NCBI RefSeq assembly: GCF_000739085.1
Contig: NZ_CP009110.1
Location: 4,526,001-4,590,000 of the forward strand
DNA from: Amycolatopsis methanolica 239
Lineage (GTDB): Bacteria; Actinomycetota; Actinomycetes; Mycobacteriales; Pseudonocardiaceae
Direction of reading: 5' to 3'
DNA length: 64,000 nt
Positions 1 through 8,772 of this stretch are shown one piece after another. The notes under the pieces were generated by a model that was not told the DNA's origin, made no database searches, and saw nothing but the letters and a program-made list of their open reading frames with translations. Position 1 is the stretch's first letter, and each line of letters opens with the position of its first letter. The translations under genes were made by a program, and so were the position numbers.

Positions 1-188
1 CGGACCCGGCTGACCGCAGGCGCAACGTCATCACGATCACCGCGGCGGGCCGCAGGCAGCTCAAGCGCCTCGACAAGCAGATCGTGCGCATCCAGGACGA
101 CCTGCTCGCCCCACTGAGCGGCCCGGAGCGGGAGCAGCTGACCGGCCTGTTGTCCCGGCTGCTGCGCCACCACACCCAGGGCGCGTAA
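1..188 (+). CDS. MarR-family regulator, C-terminal fragment cut by the window edge
   Basis: The reading frame is open from base 3 to a TAA at 186-188 and encodes 61 residues. It begins at DPADRR, the end of the winged-helix wing typical of MarR proteins, and continues with the usual TAAGRRQL segment and a C-terminal dimerisation helix ending LLRHHTQGA. Its DNA-recognition half lies outside the window. It would be a dimeric repressor of nearby genes or its own operon. The target cannot be read from here. Confidence 0.8.
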   Translation, partial: DPADRRRNVITITAAGRRQLKRLDKQIVRIQDDLLAPLSGPEREQLTGLLSRLLRHHTQGA

Positions 189-291
189 TCTGGCTGGCAG
201 ACTGAGACCGCGATCACAACTTCCGCGGTTTCAGCGACACTTGCCCGGGTAGCCTCACTCGACCGTTGAGCAGACAGCGGAGGGAGCCCGC

Positions 292-744
292 GTGACCGAC
301 TTCTGGATCGACGATGCCCTGCAACGGGTCCTGAACCACCCCACCGACATACGCACCCTGCGGGAGTCGGCCGCGACCTTCCTCGACGGCTGCACGGTGG
401 AGACGGTCACCGACGCGCTGCTCGTCATCGACGCCCTGGCCAGCACGGCCTACGAACAGGGCTGCCTGCCCGCCACGATCCGGCTCGTGCGCGAGGGCAC
501 CGAATCCGGCTGGCTGCGGATCTCGCTGTCCGCGCCCGGCGTCGAGCTGCCGTCCCCGGACAGCGGCTTCGGCACCGGCCTGCACGTCCTGACCACCTGC
601 GCGGCCCTGTGGGGCCGCAGCGGCGACGGGGACCGTACCGCCCTCTGGGCGCATCTGCCACTCGTGGCTGCCGTACCGGCCGCACTTCACGTAGCGTTTA
701 CACATGGAGTCGCCCCTGATCACCGACCGGCTGGTCATCCGTGA
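292..744 (+). CDS. RsbW-like ATP-binding domain protein (possible anti-sigma kinase)
   Basis: This small protein of 150 residues resembles actinobacterial single-domain HATPase proteins of the RsbW class, which phosphorylate or sequester sigma-factor antagonists. A helix containing VIDALASTAYEQG sits where the N-box should be, and GFGTGLHVLTTCA resembles the G2 region. The usual ENAVRHA-type N-box is degenerate, so kinase activity is doubtful. The ATG follows a GGAGGG-type ribosome site. The last 41 bases overlap the start of the acetyltransferase gene, which suggests translational coupling. The true C-terminus may be near residue 125, where domain similarity ends. Function is inferred from fold only. 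Confidence 0.55.
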   Translation: MTDFWIDDALQRVLNHPTDIRTLRESAATFLDGCTVETVTDALLVIDALASTAYEQGCLPATIRLVREGTESGWLRISLSAPGVELPSPDSGFGTGLHVLTTCAALWGRSGDGDRTALWAHLPLVAAVPAALHVAFTHGVAPDHRPAGHP

Positions 745-1249
745 CTGGACGGCTGACGACGCCGACGCCGCCTTCGCGATCTACGGTTCGGAAGAGGTCA
801 CACACTGGCTGACGCCGGTGATGGACCGGGTCGGCGATGTCGCCGCGATGCGCGCGGTGCTGCAGGCCTGGCACGAGGCCCAGCCGAACCTGCCGCCGCC
901 GCGCGGCCGCTGGGCCATGGAACGCCGGGAGAACGGCCAGGTCATCGGCGGCCTGGCCATCCGCCTGCTGCCGCCCTACGAGGAGGACCTCGAGCTCAGC
1001 TGGCAGCTGCACCCCGACGCGTGGGGGAACGGCTACGCCACCGAGGGCAGCCAGGCCTTGATCCGGTGGGCCTTCACCCAGGACACCGACGAGCTGTTCG
1101 CCGTCGCGCGACCGAACAACGTTCGGGCGATCGCGACGGCGAAACGGCTCGGCATGCAGTGGGTCGGCGAGACCACCAAGTACTACGACCTGCGCCTGCA
1201 GGTCTACCGCATCCGCCCCGGCGACCTCGACGACGCACCGGGGACTTGA
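704..1249 (+). CDS. GNAT-family N-acetyltransferase (RimJ/RimL type)
   Basis: The 181-residue protein has the layout of GNAT acetyltransferases that transfer acetyl from acetyl-CoA to an N-terminal or small-molecule amine. The N-terminal strand TDRLVIRDWTADD is the classic RimJ/L opening. The acetyl-CoA loop region is around LHPDAWGNGYATEG, with the expected Gly-Asn-Gly-Tyr-Ala core. The final motif is NVRAIATAKRLGM, the usual CoA-binding helix. The start overlaps the preceding ATP-binding gene by 41 bases, so the two are probably cotranscribed. The substrate is not predictable. Confidence 0.85.
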   Translation: MESPLITDRLVIRDWTADDADAAFAIYGSEEVTHWLTPVMDRVGDVAAMRAVLQAWHEAQPNLPPPRGRWAMERRENGQVIGGLAIRLLPPYEEDLELSWQLHPDAWGNGYATEGSQALIRWAFTQDTDELFAVARPNNVRAIATAKRLGMQWVGETTKYYDLRLQVYRIRPGDLDDAPGT

Positions 1250-1408
1250 CCACCGGACCGGCCGCGCGGTTCACTGGCTGACGGGTCGACGTCGCCGCAA
1301 AACCGAACGGGATTCTGCCGGGTCTGACCACCGACCCGCAGGCTATCCGGAGTGACCGGTGGAATCCCGGCACGCCGGACAGAACGACGTTCGGAAGGTG
1401 GGAAGCCG

Positions 1409-2932
<1,524 letters not shown>

Positions 2933-2936
2933 CCTC

Positions 2937-3695
2937 ATGCGGTACGACGTCAACACCTCGATCCTGTTCACCGAGCTGGCGCCGGAGCGCCGTCCGGCCG
3001 CGGCGGCGGAGGCCGGGTTCGCGGGTGTGGAGTCGTGGTGGCCGTTCGACGGCGTGCCCGGGGACAGCGAGGTCGACCGGTTCGTCACGTCCATCGCCGA
3101 CGCCGGGGTCGAGCTGGTGTCGCTGAACGTGCCGCACGGCGATCTCGCCGCGGGCGAGCGGGGGCTGGCCGGATTCGCCTCGCGGACGGCCGAGTTCCGC
3201 GACGGGGTGGACGTCGCGGCCGGGATCGCGGAGCGGCTCGGGTGTTCGCGGTTCAACGTGCTGCCCGGCAACCGGACCGGCGCTTCGCGGGACGTGCTGC
3301 TGGACAACCTCGCGTTCGCCGCCGGCCGGCTTCCGGGCACGGTGCTGCTGGAACCACTCAGCGGCGCGCCGGACTACCCGCTGCTGCGGGCCGCCGACGC
3401 GCTGGCGCTCGCAGACGAGGTGGGGGCGGACAACATCGCGCTGCTGACGGACGTCTACCACCTGGGCAGCAACGGCGACGACCTGGACGCGCTGCTCACG
3501 CCGCCGCTGTTGGAGCGCACCGGGCACGTTCAGGTGGCCGACACGCCGGGACGGCATGAGCCGGGCACCGGCACGCTCGGGGTGACCGCGTGGCTGGACC
3601 GCTTGGCCGCCACCGGGTACGACGGCTGGGTGGGCCTGGAGTACGCGCCGAGCGGCGCCACTGGGGACAGCTTCGGCTGGCTGTCCCGGCACTGA
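2937..3695 (+). CDS. Hydroxypyruvate isomerase-like TIM-barrel protein
   Basis: The 252-residue product belongs to the xylose-isomerase-like TIM-barrel family that includes Hyi, which interconverts hydroxypyruvate and tartronate semialdehyde. Recognisable pieces are the N-terminal NTSILFTELAPERRPAAAAE, the metal-ligand strand LLEPLSGAPDYPLL with its glutamate, DVYHLG, HVQVADTPGRHEPGTG, and the closing YDGWVGLEYAP. The length fits the family of about 255 residues. The ATG at 2937 matches the family N-terminus; longer reading frames upstream overlap the ligase. Pairing with an acyl-CoA ligase is unusual for glyoxylate metabolism, so the physiological substrate is open. Confidence 0.75.
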   Translation: MRYDVNTSILFTELAPERRPAAAAEAGFAGVESWWPFDGVPGDSEVDRFVTSIADAGVELVSLNVPHGDLAAGERGLAGFASRTAEFRDGVDVAAGIAERLGCSRFNVLPGNRTGASRDVLLDNLAFAAGRLPGTVLLEPLSGAPDYPLLRAADALALADEVGADNIALLTDVYHLGSNGDDLDALLTPPLLERTGHVQVADTPGRHEPGTGTLGVTAWLDRLAATGYDGWVGLEYAPSGATGDSFGWLSRH

Positions 3696-3765
3696 GGGCT
3701 GGCTTGAGGGGCCGCGCGAGTGGCCCCGAGGAGTCCACAGCGGACAGCTTCGGCTGGCCGTCCCG
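3665..3765 (+). repeat. 24-base direct repeat at the 3' end of the isomerase gene
   Basis: GGACAGCTTCGGCTGG followed by C(T/C)GTCCCG occurs at 3665-3688, inside the last codons of the TIM-barrel gene, and again at 3742-3765, with one mismatch in 24 bases. The copies are 77 bases apart. The second copy lies between the stop codons of the convergent genes and could re-encode a similar tail. It looks like a small local duplication. Confidence 0.75.
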
Positions 3766-3768
3766 CCG

Positions 3769-4236
3769 CTAGGCGGTCACTTCCTTCGAGGCCGCGTCGT
3801 CCGCCACCACGACCCGGCGCATCAGCTCCACCAGCGTCCGGCGTTCCTCTGTGGACAGCACGCCGAGCGACTCCTCCTGCGAGCGGTGCGCCACCTCCCG
3901 CAGGCGGCGCACCAGCTCCCGGCCAGACTCGGTCAGGGCGGCGCGCTGACGCCGCCGGTCGGCGGGATCGCGTTCGCGGCGGACGAAACCGCGTCGTTCC
4001 AGCAGGTCCAGGTAGCCGACGAGGTGGCTGCGGTTGAGGCCGAGCCGGTCGGCGAGCGCGTGCTGCGCCAGCGGCCCGAAGTCCGACAACCCCGTCAGCA
4101 CGGCGAAATGCGGCAGCCGCAGGTCGTGCTCGGCCAGTGCGGCGACCAGCCCGCGGTGCCCGATCCGCGCGACGTGGCCTGCCAGGTACGAGGGCAGGGC
4201 GAGCAGGGTCGGCGGGCGCGTCTCGCGGTCGTCCAT
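3769..4236 (-). CDS. MarR-family transcriptional regulator
   Basis: This complete MarR repressor has 155 residues. The winged helix runs from about residue 50 to 105, with LAQHALADRLGLNRSHLVGYLDLLERRGFV as helix-turn-helix and RRERDPADRRRQRAALT as the wing. It is transcribed away from the MFS efflux gene, with an inverted repeat between them. This is the standard arrangement of a MarR protein repressing a drug or aromatic-acid exporter and itself. No ligand is predictable. Confidence 0.88.
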   Translation of the reverse strand: MDDRETRPPTLLALPSYLAGHVARIGHRGLVAALAEHDLRLPHFAVLTGLSDFGPLAQHALADRLGLNRSHLVGYLDLLERRGFVRRERDPADRRRQRAALTESGRELVRRLREVAHRSQEESLGVLSTEERRTLVELMRRVVVADDAASKEVTA

Positions 4237-4256
4237 GCGGCCGATCCTACCTTCTG

Positions 4257-4289
4257 GACGTAATCATGTCGTTGTGTAACCATTACGTC
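4257..4289. promoter_or_regulatory. Probable MarR operator between divergent MarR and MFS genes
   Basis: GACGTAAT at 4257-4264 and its exact complement ATTACGTC at 4282-4289 are separated by 17 bases. The spacer is AT-rich for this genome and holds further GTAAC/GTTAC elements. The site lies 20 bases upstream of the marR start and just before the MFS start, so a dimer here could control both genes. This is inferred from position and symmetry only. Confidence 0.6.
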
Positions 4290-4294
4290 ATCAC

Positions 4295-5675
4295 ATGAAC
4301 TTCCGCACCCTTCGCCGCGCTGCTGATCGCGGTGCTGTCGTTCTCGTTGCTGCAGACCATGCCGGTGCCCGCCCTGCCGACGCTGCAGGCCGAGTTCGGC
4401 ACCTCCACCACCACCGTCTCCTGGGTGCTCAGCGCCTTCCTGCTCACCGCGTCGGTCGCCACCGGGCTGCTCAGCCGCCTCGGTGACATGTTCGGCAAGC
4501 GCCGCGTGCTGCTCGCATGCGTCGCGGTGTCCGCGGTCGGCACCCTACTCACGGCGCTCGCCCCGTCGATCGGCGTGCTGATCGCGGCCCGCGCGATCCA
4601 GGGTGTCGGCGCGGCGACCTTCCCGCTGGCCTTCGGCATCGTGCGCGACGAGTTTTCCCGCGAACGGGTGCCGGTCGCGATCGGCTGGATCAGCTCGACC
4701 TTCGGCATCGGGTTCGGCGTCGGGCTGGTGTTCCCGGGCGTGATCGTGGACGTGCTGAGCTGGGAGTGGATCTTCTGGCTGATGTTCGCGGTGATCGTCG
4801 CCGGCATCGTCGCCGTCGCCGCGTTCGTGCGCGAGTCGCCGGTGCGCTCGCCGGGCCGCGTCGACTGGGCGGGCGCGCCGCTGCTCACCGGCGGCCTGGT
4901 CGCGCTGCTGCTGGCGATCAGCGAGGGCCGGGTGTGGGGCTGGGGCTCCGCGGCGATCATCGGGCTGTTCGCGGCCGCCGTGGTCCTGCTGGTCGTCTTC
5001 GCTCTGGTGGAAAAGCGCCTGGCCCAGCCGTTGATCGACATCGAACTGCTCGGCCGCCCCGCGGTGCTGACGTCCAACGTCATCGCGCTGATCATCGGCT
5101 TCGGCATGTACGGCGCGTTCACGCTGGTGCCGCTGCTCGTCGAGACGCCGCCGCAGGCCGGGTACGGGTTCGGCGCGTCGGTCACCGAGGCCGGGTTGTT
5201 CATCATCCCGATGGCCGTGACCATGCTGTTCGCCAGCCCGCTCGCCGGGCGCATCGGCACGAAGGCCGGGTTCAAGCTCCCGCTGGTGCTGCCGTGCGTG
5301 ATCGGCGCGGCCGGGTTCGTGCTGTTCGCCGTCGCGCACGGCGAGCCGTGGCCGATCTACCTCGGCAACGGGATCCTCGGCATCGACGTCGGGTTCGCCT
5401 TCGCCTCGCTCGCCAGTCTCGTCGTCGGCGCGGTCGACCCACGGCAGACCGGGGAGGCTACCGGCATCAACACGATCATGCGCACCATCGGCGGCACCTT
5501 CGGCGCGCAGATCGCGTCGACCATGGTCACCACCGAGGTCGTCGAGGGCACCCGGTTCCCGGTGGAATCCGGCTACACCACGGCGTTCGTGCTGTCCGCG
5601 ATCGCGATGGGCGTGGCGGCGCTGGTCGCGCTCGCCGGCCCGAGACGGCTGGTGCCAGCCCCGGCGCCGCATGCG
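4295..5675 (+). CDS. MFS transporter, DHA2-like (start region probably frameshifted)
   Basis: This multi-pass exporter of about 455 residues has the MFS signature loop SRLGDMFGKRRVLL after the second transmembrane segment and ARAIQGVGAATFPLAFGIVRDE in segment four. The C-terminal half shows GEATGINTIMRTIGGTFGAQI. The ATG at 4295 encodes MNFRT and then leaves frame. The transmembrane-1 sequence FAALLIAVLSFSLLQTMP is in the next frame, whose first start is a GTG at 4332, already inside that helix. One extra C near 4307-4311 would explain this. The frame also has no stop at its expected end and runs into the luciferase-like gene, stopping at 5801. It probably exports the inducer of the divergent MarR. 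Confidence 0.75.
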
Positions 5676-6232
5676 GTGGCGCTCGATGAACGCTACGGGC
5701 ACGACCTGCTCTTCGGCGCGGTCCTCACCCCGGCCACCGGCGGCCGGAACTGGCGCTGCACCTCGCGCGGGTCGCCGACCGCGCGGGGCTGGACCTGGTG
5801 AGCGTGCCGGACCACCCGTACCGGCCCGAGTTCACCGAGGCGTGGACGACGCTGTCGGTGATCGCCGCGCCGACCGAGCGGGTGCGGGTGTTCCCCAACG
5901 TCGCCAACCTGCCGCTGCGCCCGCCCGCGATGCTGGCCCGAGCCGTCGCGAGCCTGGGCACGCTCAGCGGCGGCCGGGTCGACCTGGCGCTGGGCGCCCG
6001 GGCGTTCTGGGACGCGATAGCGGCCGAGGGCGGGCCGTGGCGCGCGCCCGCGGAAGCGGTTGCCGCGCTCGGCGAGGCGATCGCCGTGATCCGTGCACTG
6101 TGGACACCCGGCGGACAGGTCCACCTGCCCGGCAAGCACTACGGCCTGGACGGCGCCGAACCCGCTCCCCCGCCGGGCCGTCCGGGGATCTGGGTCGGCG
6201 CGCTCGGGCCGCGGATGCTGCGCCTGGCCGTC
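5676..6232 (+). pseudogene. LLM-class flavin oxidoreductase, N-terminal part fused to phospholipase C
   Basis: The sequence encodes the first 185 or so residues of a luciferase-like F420/FMN oxidoreductase: RYGHDLLFGAVLTPA, then LARVADRAGLDLVSVPDHPY, RVRVFPNVANLPLRPPAMLARA and LSGGRVDLALGARAFWDAI. The first 20 residues are in frame with the preceding MFS gene. A one-base shift near 5740-5747 then moves the reading into the frame starting at the GTG 5798. The domain ends after GIWVGALGPRMLRLAV, where a luciferase-like protein should continue for another 100 residues. Instead, phospholipase C sequence follows without a stop. It cannot be functional as read. Confidence 0.7.
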
Positions 6233-7515
6233 GGCGACGGCCTCGACGCCGGGCACAGCTGGGGCTGGATCAGCGACGCCTACCGCGGCAACTACGGCGA
6301 CAACTCGTTGCTGTACTTCGACAACTACCGCAACGCCGAACCGGGCGACCCGTTGTACGAGAAGGCGCGCACCGGCACCAACGCCGCGAAGGGCGGGGGG
6401 TTCTTCGACATCCTCACCGCCGATGTGAAGGCGGGCCGGCTGCCCGCGGTGTCGTGGATCGTCGCGCCGGAGGCGTTCACCGAGCACCCGAACCGGCCGG
6501 CGAACTACGGCGCCTGGTACATCGCGCGGGTCCTCGACGCGCTCACCGCGAACCCGGAGGTGTGGAGCCGGACGGCGCTGTTCATCACCTACGACGAGAA
6601 CGACGGGTTCTTCGACCACGTGGTGCCACCGTACCCGGACCGGTCCGCTGTGGACCTCACCGGCGAGCTGCTGGACGGTCAGCCGTACGGGCTGGGCCAG
6701 CGGGTGCCGATGCTGGTGGTGTCGCCGTGGAGCAAGGGTGGCCGGGTGTGCTCGCAGGTGTTCGATCACACCTCGATCGTGCGGTTCCTGGAGCGGCGGT
6801 TCGGGGTGCACGAGCCGAACATCTCGCCGTGGCGCCGGGCGATCTGCGGCGACCTGACCGCGGCGTTCGACTTCTCCCGCACGGACGCCGCGGTGCCGGG
6901 CCTGCCCGGGACGGACGGCTACTACCCGCCCGACCGCGAGCGGCACCCGGACTACGTGCCCGCTCCCCCGGCCGATCCGGCGTTGCCGCGGCAGGAACGC
7001 GGTCAGCGCCCGGCCCTGCCGCTGCCCTACGACCTGACGGTGGACGGCCAGGTGCGCGACGGCGCGCTGCGGCTGACGTTCGCCAGCCGCGGCCCGGTCG
7101 GCGCGCACTTCCACGTGACGTCGGCGGCGGGCCCGCGCGGCTACACGGTCGGCGCCGGGCAGCGGCTGAGCGACGAGTGGCCGACGTCGTCGGAGGTCGT
7201 CGTGCACGGCCCGAACGGCTTCTACCGGCGGTTCGCGGGCAGCGGGGCCGAGGTCACCGCGCGGCCGGTCGGCGAGGATCTGCAGCTGGTGCTGACGAAC
7301 CCGGGCCACACGCGCTGGGGGTGGCGGTGACGAGCGGCTACGGCCACCGCGGGGTGGACTACCGCCTGCGCCCCGGCACGGCGGTCACCCACCTGGTCCG
7401 GACGACCGACGGCTGGTACGACGTGACCGTGAGCGCCCCCGGCCTGACCCGGCAGCTGGCGGGGCACGTGGAGACCGGACGGCTGAGCCGGACGGACCCG
7501 GCTCTCGGCGCCTGA
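6233..7515 (+). pseudogene. Phosphocholine-type phospholipase C, C-terminal half, frameshifted
   Basis: From about GLDAGHSW the frame matches bacterial phospholipases C: NYGDNSLLYFDNYRN, GGGFFDILTADVKAGRLP, VSWIVAPEAFTEHP, and the conserved phosphoesterase segment ITYDENDGFFDHVVPPYP, followed by DHTSIVRFLERRFGV. The N-terminal Tat signal and the DHxVxLMQENRSFDHY region are absent. Near 7305-7330 the frame ends at a TGA, but a neighbouring frame continues the C-terminal beta domain (VTSGYGHRG, WYDVTVSAPGLTRQLAGHVETG) to 7515. This is therefore a truncated, frameshifted remnant joined to a luciferase-like domain. It either marks a real deletion between two neighbouring genes or an assembly error. 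Confidence 0.72.
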
Positions 7516-7536
7516 CCCGCGCGGGCCGCGGCCGAC

Positions 7537-7596
7537 GGCCGTCGCATGGGCGGCCGTCGCGTGGGCGGCCGTCACGTGGGCGGCCGTCACGCGGGC
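7537..7596 (+). repeat. Four tandem copies of a 15-bp GC-rich unit
   Basis: The unit GGCCGTCGCGTGGGC repeats at 7537, 7552, 7567 and 7582, with one or two substitutions per copy. It decays into similar GGCCG-rich sequence up to about 7640. The array lies in the 330-base gap between the phospholipase remnant and the TetR remnant. That gap otherwise holds only GC-rich sequence in which I recognise no gene. Confidence 0.8.
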
Positions 7597-7846
7597 GGCC
7601 GCGTCGCCGGGCGGCGGTCGGGCGGCCGTCGGGTTGCGCCCGCCGGGTTGCGGCGCGTCGCCGCCCCTGCCGGGCGGCAGCGGCCAGGCGGGGGTGGCCG
7701 CCGGCGGGCGCCAGCCGGCCGTGTCGCGGCGGCTGGTCCGCCGGCTACGGCCCCCGCCCGCCGCCCGGAGGCGGCCAGCGGCTGGCGGCAGGCGCGGCTG
7801 ACTGGGCAGCGGGCCGGCTGGCCAGAAGAAAGCGCACGGCGGAGCC

Positions 7847-8442
7847 TCAATCCCCGGCGTCGCCGAAGACGGCTGTCAGCCGGGCCTCCAGGAAGGCCAG
7901 CAGCTCCCGGTGTCCCCGCTCGTACCCGAGGAGCTGCTCCACGAACAGCCCCTCGACCGCGGTGCCCCACAGGGTCGCCGCGGCGCACACCTCGTCCTCG
8001 CTCAGCGGCACGTCCCGGCGGGCGGCCTCGCCGCGGACGGCGTCCGCGAAGGTCGACCGCAGTGCGTCCAGCCGGGGCGCCCAGTCGCTCCCGCAACACG
8101 GGCTGGTTCAGCGCCAGCGTGCACAGCTCGAGCGAGATCTTGGGCCAGCCGCGCGCCCGCGCGTCCCCGATCAGCAGGTCCCGGTGCCGCCGCCAGCGTG
8201 CCACCAGCGGCTCCTCGCCCGCGAACGCGGCCGCGCCCCCCGCCGCGTACTGGTCGCCGACCCGGTCCAGCACGGCCACGAGCACGTCGGCCATCGAGCC
8301 GAAGTGGTAGTGCACCAGCACCTGGTTCAGTCCGGCCCTCCGCGGCCAGCCTGCGTGTCGTCACCGCCGCCGCGCCTTCGGTGATCAGCAGCCGCTCGGC
8401 GGCATCGACGAGCTGCTTCTTGCGATCAGGACGCACACCCAC
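7847..8442 (-). pseudogene. TetR-family regulator with two frameshifts
   Basis: A GTG near 8442 begins VRPDRKKQLVDAAERLLITEGAAAVTTRRLA, a normal TetR helix-turn-helix N-terminus. The frame shifts near 8335, after which GLNQVLVHYHFGSMADVLVAVL completes the DNA-binding domain in the next frame. It shifts again near 8085 into DALRSTFADAVRGEAA, ending LEARLTAVFGDAGD with a TGA at 7847-7849. All segments are colinear with an intact TetR protein of about 197 residues, so single-base indels are the only defect. They may be sequencing errors. Target unknown. Confidence 0.75.
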
Positions 8443-8772
8443 GCCATTCTCCGGACGGGTGAGGATACCGCCCGGTACCTCCCCCGCGGAGGAAAGCGCT
8501 TTCGGGAGCCCGCGCGTCGCCACAACCGGCAGGAACGGGGTTTGCGCACAGTAACCGGGGGGTCGCGGCTCGGGAGTGATCGCGGTACGACATGATTTCA
8601 CCTCGACCAGAGCATCTATCGAGTGATCGGCGACTGTGACTCAGAGTGAGAATGACTCCCGAGCCGCCGGGAGGACACTTGTCGACAACCCCTGCTTGAC
8701 AGGGGTGGTTGCATACGACTCTGTCGTGACGTCGCCGTCTTCGTCCCGGTCCCCAGGATTTCGTGGAGCGTC
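8443..8772. promoter_or_regulatory. 330-bp upstream region of the conservon with two inverted repeats
   Basis: This gene-free stretch contains GAAAGCGCTTTC at 8492-8503, a perfect 12-base palindrome of LacI-operator style. ACCCCTG at 8688-8694 is repeated inversely as CAGGGGT at 8700-8706. The sequence TTGACA at 8696-8701 falls across the spacer of the second repeat and would be a good -35, but I see no matching -10 at 17 bases. The second repeat lies 67 bases upstream of the conservon kinase start and is its most likely control site. Confidence 0.45.

Noticed and set aside
7546..8310. 254-codon plus-strand frame over the 15-bp repeats and TetR remnant
   Set aside because: Arg/Gly repeats come from the tandem array, and the rest is antisense to TetR sequence.
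8696..8701. TTGACA as the conservon promoter
   Set aside because: No acceptable -10 at 16-19 bases; kept only as part of the inverted-repeat region.
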